Source: Maratus speciosus (Eukaryota > Arthropoda > Arachnida > Araneae > Salticidae). From it: a stretch of 64,000 nt of DNA. Shown piece after piece: positions 45,480 through 56,323 of the stretch. The position numbers and the translations under genes are program-made. The notes under the pieces were generated by a model. It saw only the letters and a program-made list of their open reading frames with translations. It was not told the origin of the DNA and ran no database searches. The stretch covers positions 439,271,502-439,335,501 of the forward strand of contig OZ010794.1 of the NCBI GenBank assembly GCA_963932465.1, written 5' to 3'. The first letter of the stretch is position 1, and the number at the start of each line of letters is the position of its first letter.

Positions 45480-46649
45480 ATTAACCTCTGATGCTACGGG
45501 AAGCACAGCGTCAGTTACGGACCCCCCCCCCCCCCGTATCATTCGAGAAGAGTTTTCTAAAATCGACACACCTGGAAATTCGCCCATGCTACAAATATTA
45601 TTCTACAGAGTTGGTTCAGTTGAGTTGACATATTTCTCTAAACAAATCTTTTTTTTTCTTTTTATGTTCCCCTATATATACACATACACAAGAAATTGAA
45701 TACTATCGAGAAAAATAAAGTTGGATAAAAAGTTTGAATTCATCATATATGCACAGCATAAACTATAAATATTTTGAAATACATCTTTCAATTTTGGCAA
45801 TAGTTTAAATGTGCATATAAGCCAAATTCCATACCATTGAAATTTAATATTGTAAAATAAGCATACATCTAACACTACAATCAATTCAACACAAAATTCG
45901 GGACCCCCTGTTTTCTCAGTTTTGGGTCTCTTCAAAGTTTTCTAAGGGAAGCACGTACTTCTCGTGCATATTCAGTAATCAGGGCCTGGAGAAGTCACTG
46001 CAAAATATTGTCATCACAAAAAACTCCAGGAATCGGTTTGGCTATGGACTACTTTAACATCATCATCATAGTCATCCACACCATAACACATTTAGCCCTA
46101 GCTTATCACGATTCGGCTTTTTCTTATGAGTATAGGTTAAAGATAAACGGAAGAGAAATCGACCAAAAATCGTGGAAAAGCTCAAAATAGCGATAAAAAA
46201 CAAATTATACGAACAGCAAAGAGATGATGGATTCAAGGAGATACCCAGGTGCTAAGCAGGTCTACGCCCTGGGTACAAATAACTTGTATATCACATCATA
46301 GGAGACAATATAAGAATAAACTAAGAATAGTACAAGTACTACAACTACGATTTTAAAGAAAATAGCTGAGGAAAACATCGACAGCCCAATCTTATGCATA
46401 CACAATCTGCGGCGGTCAGGAATTCGTCTTGAAAAAGACCAACCCCATCGATACGCACACAATTTATAATCAGGGACACACAGGCTGTGTCAGGATTCCT
46501 TTTCTATAGAAGTGCATTGTAATCATGACAAAAAGCTTTATGTGCACTTCAAACCATAGCTTTGTCTATAAACAAATATATCATAGATGCATGTAAAAAT
46601 GCATTAAAAGATATAGGAAGATAAAATCTTCAGCAATATATGCTATTAG
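45480..46649. other. Spacer, no gene seen
   Basis: Holds a C tract at 45524-45535 and AT-rich DNA. The short frames are unconvincing. Confidence 0.4.
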
Positions 46650-47232
46650 GACTAATGTCAGACGGGCGTCTTTTTTGCTTAAGTATTATCCATTCACAAT
46701 AGCATTGTGAATCAGGGGTCGAGACAGGTTTTTATTCTTGGGGTCCATTTTGTGAAAAGTAAAAGTTATTTTTGTGAATTTTATTATATTTTTGTGAAAA
46801 ATAACATTTTGTAACGAAAGTTGAAATCCATTTACTCAAATTTGAATCAAGCATTTATTAACAAAAACTTCTTTAAATCTTCTAGCTACAGTTCGTGATC
46901 TGGTTTTATTGACAAATTACATATTTTAAAACAGTTTTTGTGAAAAGACATTTTACAAAGGGGCCTCTTTTATTAAAAGGAGTTTTATGAAGGGTCCTGT
47001 TTTATTAAAAGGAATTTTGTGAAGGAGCCCATTTTATTAAATTAATTTTTGTGAAGGGGCCCATTTTATTAAATTTATTTTTGTGAAGGGGCCTATTTTA
47101 TTTAATTTATTTTTGTGAAGGTGCCTATTTTATTAAATATATTTTTGTGAAATGGCCCTAAATAGGTGAATGGATCGATCCCTGTGAATGGATAATACTT
47201 AAGCAAAAAAGACGCCCGCCTGACATTGGTCT
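46650..47232. mobile_element. Short palindrome split by a hAT-type MITE
   Basis: The arms 46650-46699 and 47184-47232 are inverted (both contain GCTTAAGTATTATCCATTCA and GACGGGCGTC/GACGCCCGCC). Without the insert they form a hairpin of about 110 bases. The MITE at 46713-47185 occupies the loop. Confidence 0.75.
46713..47185. mobile_element. hAT-type MITE with 34-bp minisatellite
   Basis: CAGGGGTCGAGACAGG at left and the inverse of CAGGGATCGATCC at right; TGAAT lies just outside both ends. The interior is six or so degenerate copies of TTTTGTGAAGGGGCCCATTT (46930-47165). Similar words fill the hAT at 29749-31379. Confidence 0.65.
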
Positions 47233-47233
47233 T

Positions 47234-47870
47234 AGAGTGATTAAAACCCTGAATCTAATACGAGTCTGAATGAAACATGTTTGATGTAATATCCGTATCT
47301 ATAAGGGTCTGAATCACGGTTGCCAGATTGGCCTCCAGTTTTATTCAGAAATTTAGTGTTCATGCCAGAAATAATTAATAGTATTTGATACTTTTTTTTT
47401 ATTAGAAACATTTAGGGATCACATAAGTAAAATTTCTGTTTTCGAAATTTCCGGTATGAATTTAAATTTCGTATTAAAATTGGAGGCCAAACTGCCAACC
47501 CTCATCTGAATGAAATTGGTTCTTCTATGAATTTCGAAATTTACATTGCATTTTATTGTCATTAGTGAAAAACACTAGAGATAGTTTAGTTTGCACGAAT
47601 GGGGAAAAAATTATTTTTTCATATGAACTATAAATGGAAATTTCCATTATTTTCTATCTTAAAAGCGAGGTGAAAATGTATTTTGGTTGTAATGTATTTG
47701 TATTATACCCCCCCCCCCCCTCACTGAAAATTCGGAACCGGGCACATACCCGTGTGTCTTGTGATAATCAGGCTCTGATTATGACAGGCTAATAGGACTG
47801 GTTTCACCAGATCAGCTCAAGCAAGTTATCGAGAACTGACTTCGAGCAAAGAAATCGTTTCGTAATCTCC
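47234..47870. other. Spacer, no gene seen
   Basis: AT-rich, with a C tract at 47708-47720. Nothing recognised. Confidence 0.4.
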
Positions 47871-48493
47871 TTAACCCGTTCAGGACCATGTGTGCATATA
47901 TGCAATCTCAAAAAGAGCATACAAAATTTGTTTTAGGCACCAGCAAAAAAGAAAAGTAAAATTTAGTTTCTTTAATTAGAGCATTTTCGTGATTGTTTAA
48001 GCAAAGGTAACTTTTTAAAACAAGTTGGAAATTGCACGTCAAACGTGGCAAATGAGGTGCGTTCGTACTATAGGTAGTTTTATAATTATTTTTTGCACCG
48101 CATATTGTACTGAATCTATATTTTAGTGCACTTCAATAAGTGCATATCAATTTCCTTCTGTTCGAAAGGCTGTAACATCATTAAAATGCACTTGAAATAA
48201 TTTTTTTCCCATTGGCCGTCATGTAATGGAAAACTTTTGACTGTCCCTGTAATTAAACTATGCATCCGATTTTCATAAAATTTGAAATGACTCAACAAAA
48301 TATTGCAACAATTATATATTTAAAATTTCAGACCATTCGGTTGGGTAGTTTTTGCTCTGTTATATGGACGGACAGACGGCGGAATGAACGACGACTATAG
48401 GTGCTAGGTATTTATATAATTACGAACGCACCTAAAAAATTAGTGCCAACCTAATAAAATTTGTGTAAAAGCCGTTGGTCTCCAATGGGTTAA
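47871..48493. mobile_element. TTAA-flanked MITE (TTAACCCGTT ends) with nested MITE
   Basis: TTAACCCGTTCAGGACC at left and the inverse of TTAACCCATTGGAGACC at right: a piggyBac-like end. About 240 bp remain once the nested AGGTGCG MITE (48055-48433) is removed. Confidence 0.7.
48055..48433. mobile_element. MITE with AGGTGCGTTCGTA ends, single core
   Basis: Perfect 13-bp ends AGGTGCGTTCGTA and TACGAACGCACCT, 379 bp. It has one copy of the core that is triplicated at 38396-39082, in the opposite orientation. It includes a GGACGGACAGACGG patch. Confidence 0.85.
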
Positions 48494-48690
48494 ATGGCAA
48501 ACATTTTAAGAAACTCTTCTTTTAATTTTCTTCATTCCTATGTGGAAATTCTGAAAATTTGAAAAAAAAAAAAAAAAAACATTTCGATAGAAAGTAATTA
48601 AATTTTTTAAAATTATTATCGAGACCCAGTAAAGTACCTAGTACATCAAAGTACATTTCATGTCAAAAAGCAGCTAAATACAATACTTAC

Positions 48691-49498
48691 GATATGATGG
48701 TTTCTGAAATGATGAAGGTTTCTGTACTGGCACGGGGGGCGATATTTGAGAAATTTGTGCTGACGATAAATTCGAAGGCAGTTTCATATGGGCAGGTTTT
48801 AAAGGTTTCAAGGGCGCAGGACCCAACTTTTCTTTGGAAGGAAGTTCTTTTCTGCGAACTTTGCACACATAGTTATCCGAACTGACACCATTGCAACGCT
48901 GACTGCTTTCTTCTTGGGCGTTTTTGGAGTTCAGTGTAGTTTGGAGTTCATGATTTAACAACATTTGACTGATATTCGGCTTTGGTACTTGAGGTAATGG
49001 AGGTGCAGATGAAGCATTGGTGCTACTGCTATTTTCATTTTCTTTGTTATTAGTGAACATAAACGAAGAAATGGTCTGGCCATAGGCTTTCGATTTCGCA
49101 TCACTTATAGTCCTTTGTGCGCTGCCGTCGGAATTAACAGATTTCAATGACTGGTTTTTCAGCTGCTGATGTTGTTGCGCTAAATAGGTAGGTTTCGGAC
49201 CTACAGCTGGCTTGTTGCCCACCAAGCCCACCAATTTAGTCTGTTTTTCGCTACAAACATCACTGAAAGACGAAGGGTACTTTTCTGGCACTGGCAGTAC
49301 TTTATTTCCGAAACGGACTTCGTTGATCTTTTTTTCTGTCAAAGTTGTGGACTGGAGATGGACATTCTCATCAGAACTGCGCCACGACCGGTTGGGAATT
49401 TTTGCTCCCCCTGGTGGCAACAACCCCATTACAACATTGTTCTTTTCTGAAAACATAGCTCTGAGAGCCTGCACTTTACCCGGCGATTCGTCGGCCAT
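48691..49498 (-). CDS. First coding exon of a FYB/ADAP-like adaptor gene
   Basis: 808 nt on the minus strand, 269 codons plus one base. Start MADESPGKVQALRAMFSEKN has a good context (AAAACATGG). The donor is TATC|GTAAGT (intron from 48690). The product is hydrophilic and probably disordered: Lys/Pro motifs (NKPAVGPKPTYL), a proline segment SSAPPLPQVPKPN, Ser/Asn/Gln-rich middle, and LGPAPLKPLKPAHMKLP near the end. No signal peptide or membrane segment. A short N-terminal 'V..LRA.F' plus many PKP/PLPxxPKP motifs fits FYB1/FYB2/PRAM-type cytosolic adaptors that bind SH3 partners. Codon use and length make it clearly coding, whereas all other frames in the window are transposon or noise. An out-of-frame ATG precedes the start by 20 nt. 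Function is inferred only from composition. Confidence 0.8.
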
Positions 49499-49774
49499 GT
49501 TTTCTTAGGTCGAGTCATAAGTACCTAGAAAAACATAATACACATTAGACATAAAATTGACATAAAAAATATAAATATTCAAACAAACATTTATATTTTA
49601 TTTTAAAGTAAATTAAATCACATATCACCCCACCGGGAGGCCAATTATTTAGATTTGTGCTTGTGGGCGTCAAGTTCCGGTGATATATTTTCCTATTTAC
49701 CAACTCTCAAAACAACGAGTGTTAATTGTTTAACATCCCGTTCAGACTACGACAATTAAAAGTTTTAACTTACG
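49499..49774 (-). promoter_or_regulatory. Candidate 5' UTR, 5' intron and promoter side of the host gene
   Basis: Acceptor-like TTATGTTTTTCTAG ends at 49525 on the minus strand, 26 nt before the start codon. An upstream GTAAGTT donor lies at 49773, giving a possible 249-bp 5' UTR intron. The leader exon would end at 49774 within a locally GC-richer stretch. No TATA box is obvious. A MITE begins at 49860, so the promoter is tightly bounded. Confidence 0.35.
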
Positions 49775-49859
49775 TTTTTAGAGCGGGCGACCAGGAACTA
49801 GGCTTAACTCTCACCATGCATTACTGCGGTATTTTAGAACGTTAACTTATTGGACGAAG

Positions 49860-50768
49860 TTAAAGGCTTCTTCTCAAATCAAACTGGCTATTTTCTGATA
49901 CATCCCCGAATTCATTTTTATTCGTGAGCACATACGAGTGGATGGAATTATTATTCAAAAAATATGAAACCGAATAAAATTTTCTATTTTCTGAAAGAAA
50001 CAAAAAGCCTTTGAAAGTTGGCATTTTAAACCGAATTTCGAGATCAGTCAACCCGAGAAAGGTCACCATGAGAGACAGCAATCGCTTATAACTCGAGATG
50101 GAATACAATTATCTAAAAATGGAAAACGATATTTAATTCCAAATCATTTCAATAGTCATGGCTGCAGATTTTATGCGATTATATTTAACCCTTAAATGCG
50201 CGATTTTTTATTTTGTTTTGAAAGAATTATGTATGATTCCCTGAAAGGTTTATTACACAGGAAAAATAATGAAAAAATCAGAGATACATTTTTCATATAA
50301 TACGTCAATTTTTTCTTCTGTTGCACATCTGCAATAACGAGTAAAAACTACTGTCGTGTGGCTGTTTTACGCCAAAATAATCCAAATTAGTAAATATTTT
50401 AATAAGTATATCTCCAACGACCTTATTTTATATATTATTTATTATATAAAACTTAACTTTTAACCCTTTAATTCCCGTGATAGAATATGTTCTAGAAATT
50501 ACGTAGTTCAGAGAATCTGACTTTACACCAGAAAGTTTCAGTGGCTAATTTCGTTTTATTTAAATACGGAATATCTGTTACTAATTAAAGCAAATATTGC
50601 TATTTTAAATTTCTGGTGTTAATTAGGTATATCCGAATAAAAAAATCTATTAAATTCAAAACGGTGTTGTTTGCATATATGCAAAGCTGCGCACTAAAGG
50701 GTTAAAAAGGAGACCGTGAATGTGTCAAAGTTTTCCTTCATACAATAGCGGGCCACGAGCATCCTTTA
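49860..50768. mobile_element. Diverged GGCTGTTCTCAA-family MITE with nested TTAA MITE
   Basis: TTAAAGGCTTCTTCTCAAATC at left (one-word divergence from the family) and the inverse of TTAAAGGATGCTC at right. The interior aligns with 36359-36777 (for example CGCTTATAACTCG and TTTAATTCCAAATC). It is interrupted by 50185-50705. Confidence 0.6.
50185..50705. mobile_element. piggyBac-like MITE (TTAACCCTTAAATGCGCG ends)
   Basis: TTAACCCTTAAATGCGCG at left; the inverse of TTAACCCTTTAGTGCGC at right. A further TTAACCCTTTAATTCCCG at 50460 suggests another end of a related element inside. It sits at the same TTAA as the insert at 9811-10336 in a sister MITE, but its interior differs. Confidence 0.65.
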
Positions 50769-51270
50769 AGCTTCTTTTAATTTTTAGGCACCAGTTTTTC
50801 TAAATAGAATTTTCCACCTTATTAAATCTCTGAAAATTCGCTATTAGATTAGACAAAAATTTATATTCAATGTTATTAGTTATTTCAAGGATTTTGGGCC
50901 GGTCGTCGCTCAGTGGTTGAAAAAAGATTAGTACAAAGAATCCATTCTACAATGTTCGACAGAGGCAAATCATAATAAAATAACGGCATGAAAAAAAATT
51001 ACAAAAGAAAAAAAATATATTATAACACTTTAGCCAAAATGTATCGGCATTGTGGCAGGAAAAAAGGTAGAATATACAATTAGCATCATTTACAATCATG
51101 TGATATACACAGAATCTTGCATGAAAACAGATCACAATGAATTATAATAGCGTAATACGAAATTCTCTCATATTTCGTTTAACTTTCATTGTATGATTTA
51201 GCTACAGTAAATCATACTGCAACAATGTTATTTCAATATCATAATTAAAGTTAAAATATATATATATAAT
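50769..51270. other. Spacer, no gene seen
   Basis: AT-rich. The text GTCGTCGCTCAGTGGTTGA at about 50903 resembles a tRNA A box, but no B box follows. Confidence 0.4.
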
Positions 51271-51768
51271 AGAACCTCTTTTATCCGAAACTCTTCTCGA
51301 TCCCCTTTCTTAGAGTTCCTTCGAATTTAACTTGAGATCCCGTAAGCTGCGGAGTGGAAAGTAGAAAACGAACAAATTAGCAATTCTGAAGTTTTTGAAT
51401 GTTTTGAAAAAGGTTTGGCATGGCTGGAGCAGCAGAAAGACTGTGATACTGGTGAACTAATATTATTAAAAAACTCCCTGATAGATCTTCAAAACAAAGA
51501 CAATCGAAACTGCGACAAACAATACCATTTTTTGAAACCCTTGCGATATATGTAAAAGGTACTTAATTTCAAAATTAAAATTCAGGTAATTTATTCTTGT
51601 TTCTATTTTACTATTGCTTTATTTTTATTAAGCACTTGTTACCATAATAAGAAATATTGCATTTATTTCTCCTTAATCTTAAAATTGAACCATTCTCGAT
51701 TATCCGAAAATTTCGATTTTCCGAAAGAGGGTCGGTTCCGATTACTTCGGGTAATCCAGGTTCTACTG
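51271..51768 (+). mobile_element. Tigger-derived element, second copy
   Basis: The right end is CAGTAGAACCTGGATTACCC inverted, followed by TA. The left end is eroded (AGAACCTCTTTTATCCG). The plus-strand frame has FECFEKGLAWLEQQKDCDTG, the same transposase tail as 7831-8073. It is shorter than the 7427-8245 copy because of internal deletion. Confidence 0.7.
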
Positions 51769-52195
51769 TATATTATATATATATATATATCCATACAATA
51801 CTTTAAACCAAATCAAAAACCTCAGGAAAACTCGAGGAAAAATAAACACAATGTAAAATAAATGAAACTTAAATGACAATTGAAAAGTATTGTATACACA
51901 CATTAACGGAAAAAAAAAAAATAATTTGAATGTACATATTACGCTGACATATAAGAGAATCGCAAAGTGAGTTAACCAGCTAATTTAAAGCCGCAGAAAA
52001 GAATTAACCTACATAACAAGGTATTCCCAATGATGTAATTAGAACAATAGGGGCCTCAAAATCGAGTAAAATTGTTTCGGTCGCCTATCTTTTCATAATT
52101 GCAACACAGAAAACATGGAAGTTTTCACTTAGTAGATATCTGATCGGTCTTGGGCGAATTTTCTTTCATTACATTCGGAGCGGGACAAAAGACTT

Positions 52196-52233
52196 ATTAT
52201 TATTATTATTATTTTAACAGACTCGCCTGGTCT

Positions 52234-52310
<77 letters not shown>
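52196..52310. repeat. Compound microsatellite: (ATT)n, (AT)n, T tract
   Basis: TTATTATTATTATT at 52196-52214, an (AT)n run at about 52239-52275, then about 35 T bases. Confidence 0.95.
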
Positions 52311-52897
52311 CCGGGCCGCATTGAGACAGCATTTAAAATAATAATAATAATAGTGATATTATACATTTGTTTAACGGAATCTTTTGAAATATATTTTGCT
52401 CTAATAAATTAAAGAAAAATACTTTTTATATTATTCTTTCTTTTACTATAAATAAAAGCTTCATAATGATTTTTTTACATCCCTTTTATATTATAATCTA
52501 AATTGCATTATTTTTTAATATCTTTATTTGAATGTAATAATCTAAATAACTACCCGGTCTTCATCCGTCTATATTATAGTTTCATATGAAAATAAGATTT
52601 GGATAGATGGTCGAAGCCCAGTAGTACGATAATCACACTTCGTTTTATGCAGGTTTCCGTTACAGACAGGTTTAAACTTAATAAAACAGTTGAACAGGCG
52701 GGCGAAACAAGGTTCTAAGCTGACCAAAATAATAACGAGCAAACCCTTTGATTAAAAAAAAAAAAAAAAACTTAAAAATAACCATCTTATTTTAAAGTAG
52801 ATTTATAATAAATGCACCAAAAATATAATAATTTTCCCAAAAAGTCTATTTTCTCTTTTAAAAACTTTTTTTCTCTTTTATATTTTATATTTAAAAC
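52311..52897. other. Spacer, no gene seen
   Basis: AT-rich between the microsatellite and the Helitron fragment. Confidence 0.4.
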
Positions 52898-52990
52898 CAT
52901 GCGGCTCTGCCCCCTGCGAGCTACGCCCTCCAACCCCCGTTCAGGCTTAACAGCCTCTAAAAACATAATAATGTGCCCTGTTTAAAAAAT
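52898..52990 (-). mobile_element. Helitron 3'-end fragment
   Basis: On the minus strand it reads TTTTTAGAGGCTGTTAAGCC, then GAACGGGGGTTGGAGGGCGTAG and a hairpin-like AGGGGGCAGAGCC. It matches the 3' end of the Helitron at 41671-42939. The terminal CTAG has degraded to CATGG. No 5' end was found nearby. Confidence 0.65.
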
Positions 52991-53589
52991 ATTACCGGGT
53001 CACAGAAGATTGAATGATATCACTTAACGGCGGGTATCGTCTGCAATCGGGTTGCTATGCTTTTCCGTTTGAATAGGGTATTTTTCGGTTGACCTTATCC
53101 ATCGCTCTCGTAACAACTGATGACCTTCTTCGGAATTGATAAGTAAGATCAATTACACATTTGAAAATCAGCTTGTATAAAATGGTTAGGTTAAAAATGT
53201 CGTTATCTTCCCGACTTTTATAACGACACTATGGACAATAACCTTCCTTTAGTTTCGAGGATAACTCCATCTACTTGGGAATAGCTTTCAGTACCACGGT
53301 ATTGAAAAGCAATGTGTTTTGAAATTTTTAAGCTTATATTTTATGTTTTGATCGAGTTTTAGACATTTTCAGGAACAGGTTTAGCTTATTCATGCATTCT
53401 TTTCTTTATTTGAATACATTATCATGCATATTTCACAATGTATATTGTTTATATTAATGAATAAGAATATCCTAATTTTCTAAAATGCATTTTTCGAATA
53501 GTAATTCGTAAAATATAAAACGAAAGTATTTTGCGCATACATTTACCTGCATTTATGCTGCATCTAAGTAATGACATTTTATATGGCAT
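52991..53589. other. Spacer, no gene seen
   Basis: AT-rich. No frame or repeat recognised. Confidence 0.4.
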
Positions 53590-54136
53590 CCTATGCATAC
53601 TTTATTGCAAATATTGTTTATGACTGGATCGTAAATGAGGAATTCTTCAGCGGATGCAGATGACATCGTTTTATATAAAATAAAATCGCGTGTTTTAAGT
53701 CTTAAAACTGAACTACAGTAGAGTCCCGATTATCCGAGTCCCGCTTAACCGAATTTCCGCTTTACCCGAGTTATTTTCTTCTGATGGAATGATGGAGTAC
53801 CATTATTATGAAACAGCCATTATAAATGAAGTGTTAGGTGAAGATGAAAGATCAGCCGTAAAAAGTTAGAACTCTGATTTTCTAGTCAGAATGGGGGGGG
53901 GGAAATGACCATAACTTTTACGGCTGCTCTTTCATCTACACCTAACACTTCATTTATAATGACTGTTTGATAGTAATAGAAGCCATCAGTTCATCAGAAG
54001 AAAAGGATCCATTCCAGAGGTATAAGTTCGATTAACTCGGATAATCGGGACTCTGCTGTATTTATATTTATATACATATATTTTTTTTCGTCGGGGGCGA
54101 TACTAAATTCTGAAAAAGCAGAATTCCTGTTCTCTA

Positions 54137-54145
<9 letters not shown>
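53590..54145 (+). repeat. Dispersed repeat, copy 2, interrupted by a MITE
   Basis: Homologous to 386-616. The MITE at 53716-54058 splits it right after TCTTAAAACTGAA. A (TTA)n tract (about 54138-54178) follows. Confidence 0.65.
53716..54058. mobile_element. Tigger-like MITE (CAGTAGAGTCCCGATTATCC ends)
   Basis: CAGTAGAGTCCCGATTATCC at left and the inverse of CAGCAGAGTCCCGATTATCC at right, TA on both sides. 343 bp. Internally inverted arms (TTATAAATGAAGTGTTAGGTG and its inverse). A degraded sister lies at 56936-57205. Confidence 0.8.

Positions 54146-54178
<33 letters not shown>
54138..54178. repeat. (TTA)n microsatellite
   Basis: About 13 tandem TTA units. Confidence 0.95.
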
Positions 54179-54983
54179 TCATTAGAACTTTGTGGTACGG
54201 ATTATTCATCAAGAATGTGAGTAAATAGAAATGAGAAATGTCTTCAGCTCTAGCGGGAAATTGCCCATGGAAATCGCGCACTGTTATAATTTTACACTTT
54301 AGTATACTTATACTTTACTACTTTTACACTTTAGTATACTAGCCAATACTGCGTTTTAGGGTTTAACGTTTGTGGCGGAAAAATTTGACACCACTATTTC
54401 CAAACAACAAACTTCGTGCCACATTTCTACAGTTGGGAATGGTGGTGATAAAATTTTGTGGTAACATGTCTTCCGCAACAAACGTTCAACCCTACTGATA
54501 ATATTAATTTTGTTATATTGCTTTGTTATACTATTTGTGTTATCTTACAATTTTAAGTACTCCTTTTTTTACCCTTTTATCAGGGCCTGATTATACAGAA
54601 GGCAAGCTAGCACGAGCTTCCCCTCTAAAATTAATAAGAGGGGCCCCAACATGACTGTGAAATAGATCCTCTAATTCGCATTTTTGTATTACTTCCATAC
54701 GCATTTTTAATCTTTTGGGAATTGAAAGTTTACCTAATGCAAAATAAACATCTACACAATAGATTTCGGGAAACTCAACTAACCAAAAAATTTTAATATC
54801 ATCAATAGGTTGTTAACCAATCATATGGCATCCTGGCGTGCTGGTCAGAAACCATCTGAGCAGTTAAACATAAACAACAAATATAGTTAACATATATAAG
54901 ATACACAAAATGTAAATATATTGCTTACAGGTGTCAAGTATGATAAAATCCTTTAAAAAAACATTAAAGTCATTTAAAATTCA

Positions 54984-55022
54984 TAACGTTTTCGACCGAC
55001 ACTTACTCGGTCATCCTCAGTG
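54984..55022 (-). ncRNA. Hammerhead-like ribozyme motif (Penelope-type)
   Basis: The minus strand reads CACTGAGGATGACCGA, loop GTAAGTG, TCGGTC GAAAACGTT. This is CTGANGA, a 6-bp stem II (GACCGA/TCGGTC) and GAAA, in the order of a hammerhead core, with one extra T before stem II. Closely similar text is known from Penelope-like retroelements. Helices I and III are not verified, so activity is doubtful. Confidence 0.4.
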
Positions 55023-55062
55023 AAAAACTAGCAGTTGTTCTGTCTCCGCGTCTCCAGCCTTG

Positions 55063-55489
55063 TCCGGAACAGACCATTTCACTTCAAGGGTGGATTGGAA
55101 AATAAGGGGGGCGGGGACATAAATGCTATTCTTTTATCGAAAAGTACAGATTTATTAACTATTTATCAATTCTTTCCAGACTGCGTGGATATCATATGAT
55201 AATATATCGTTACAAACTATTTCTTTATTTGATATTATTTCCAGAGATTCTCTTATGATAGCTTCTTGGTGGTTATCCGGAACAGACCATTTCACTTCAA
55301 GGGTGGATTGGAAAATAAGGGGTGGGGGACATAAATGCTATTCTTTTATCGAAAAGTACAGATTTATTAACTATTTATTAATTCTTTCCAGACTGCGTGG
55401 ATATCATATGATAATATATCGTTACAAACTAATTTCTTTATTTGATATTATTTCCAGAGATTCTCTTATGATAGCTTCTTGGTGGTTAC
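55063..55489 (+). repeat. 213-bp tandem duplication
   Basis: TCCGGAACAGACCATTTCAC starts at 55063 and again at 55276. The two units are nearly identical through CTTCTTGGTGGTTA, differing by a few bases. Confidence 0.9.
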
Positions 55490-55627
55490 AAGCAATATAT
55501 TATCTGTATAATCTGTAAACAATATATTTACATTTTGTGTATCTTATATATGTTAATTATAAATCAAGGTGAATTGTGCACTAAAATTTTAACTTTCTAT
55601 TGAACAAATATAGTGTATTAAATCTGT

Positions 55628-55855
55628 TTAACCCGGGAGAACTCGCTGCATGAGATTTTCTCTCACAGTCGTACTTTTTTAAGACTCTTATTTAAATCCT
55701 TTTTCATTTTAATTAAAATTTCAAAATGTTTTTCAATTATTTTACCTATTTCGCGAATAAAAGTACTAAGCCAACCAAAAAAAGTTGATATTATATGAAT
55801 GTAAAGTAAAAGAAAAGCAATTGGGCATTCTCACTAGCGAGTTCTCCCGGGTTAA
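55628..55855. mobile_element. TTAA-flanked MITE, CCCGGGAGAACTCGCT ends, copy 2
   Basis: TTAACCCGGGAGAACTCGCT at left, its inverse at right, 97%-like partner of 15494-15721. Its right TTAA (55852-55855) is also the left TTAA of the next MITE. Confidence 0.9.
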
Positions 55856-56323
55856 GGCTGTTCTCAAATCTAAGAGGGCAACTTTATGACTAAGCTTTAA
55901 TTTATTTTTGTTCGGAAATGCATGAAACTAGCAGGTGTTGTTGTTCAGAAGCTGAAACTATGTAATCAAGCTGTTTTTTCTTTATTTTATTATTATTATT
56001 TTTTTTTGTTTGTTTGTTTGCAAACTTTTTTTGCAAAATAGATCTTTTAGAAAATAGTGTCAAAGGGGGCGTTTTGAACCGAATTTCCGAGCGAAAGTAG
56101 AATAACCACTTAAGAAAGGGCGAAAAACATGTTTGTCACGTGATCAAAATCGCTTATAATTCAATAGGTAATTTATTGATCAAAAGATTGAAAACACAGT
56201 TAGATTCCAAATCGCTTCCATGGTCAGGCTTTCCAATTTTATATCTTTCCGTTAAAAAATGAACTTGCAAATGTGTCGAAACGTTTTGCGCTTGTTGGGC
56301 AGAGCAGTTGAGAACATCCTTAA
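55852..56323. mobile_element. TTAA-flanked MITE, GGCTGTTCTCAA family, best-preserved copy
   Basis: TTAAGGCTGTTCTCAAATC at left and the inverse of TTAAGGATGTTCTCAAC at right. 472 bp including a T/A-rich expansion near 55975-56030. It carries the unoccupied internal TTAA (near 56253). Confidence 0.85.

Larger units (their letters stand above)
17724..49524 (-). other. Transcribed span of the host gene (partial), with a 30.8 kb intron
   Basis: The span joins exon 48691-49524 (coding from 49498) to exon 17724-17871. The intron is 48690-17872, GT-AG, 30,819 bp. Plus- and minus-oriented transposons fill it. A candidate 5' UTR exon ends at 49774 with donor GTAAGTT and would splice over 248 bp to acceptor TTTTTCTAG before 49524. 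Downstream exons are not in view. Confidence 0.5.
54883..55560. mobile_element. Inverted-repeat element containing a hammerhead-like motif and a tandem duplication
   Basis: ATATATAAGATACACAAAATG and following text at 54883-54929 is inverted at 55514-55560. Inside are the hammerhead-like motif (54984-55022) and two tandem copies of 213 bp (55063 and 55276). The combination suggests a Penelope-like element relic. No reverse transcriptase is present. Confidence 0.45.

Noticed and set aside
49212..49508. 98-codon plus-strand frame
   Set aside because: Antisense shadow of the host gene exon.
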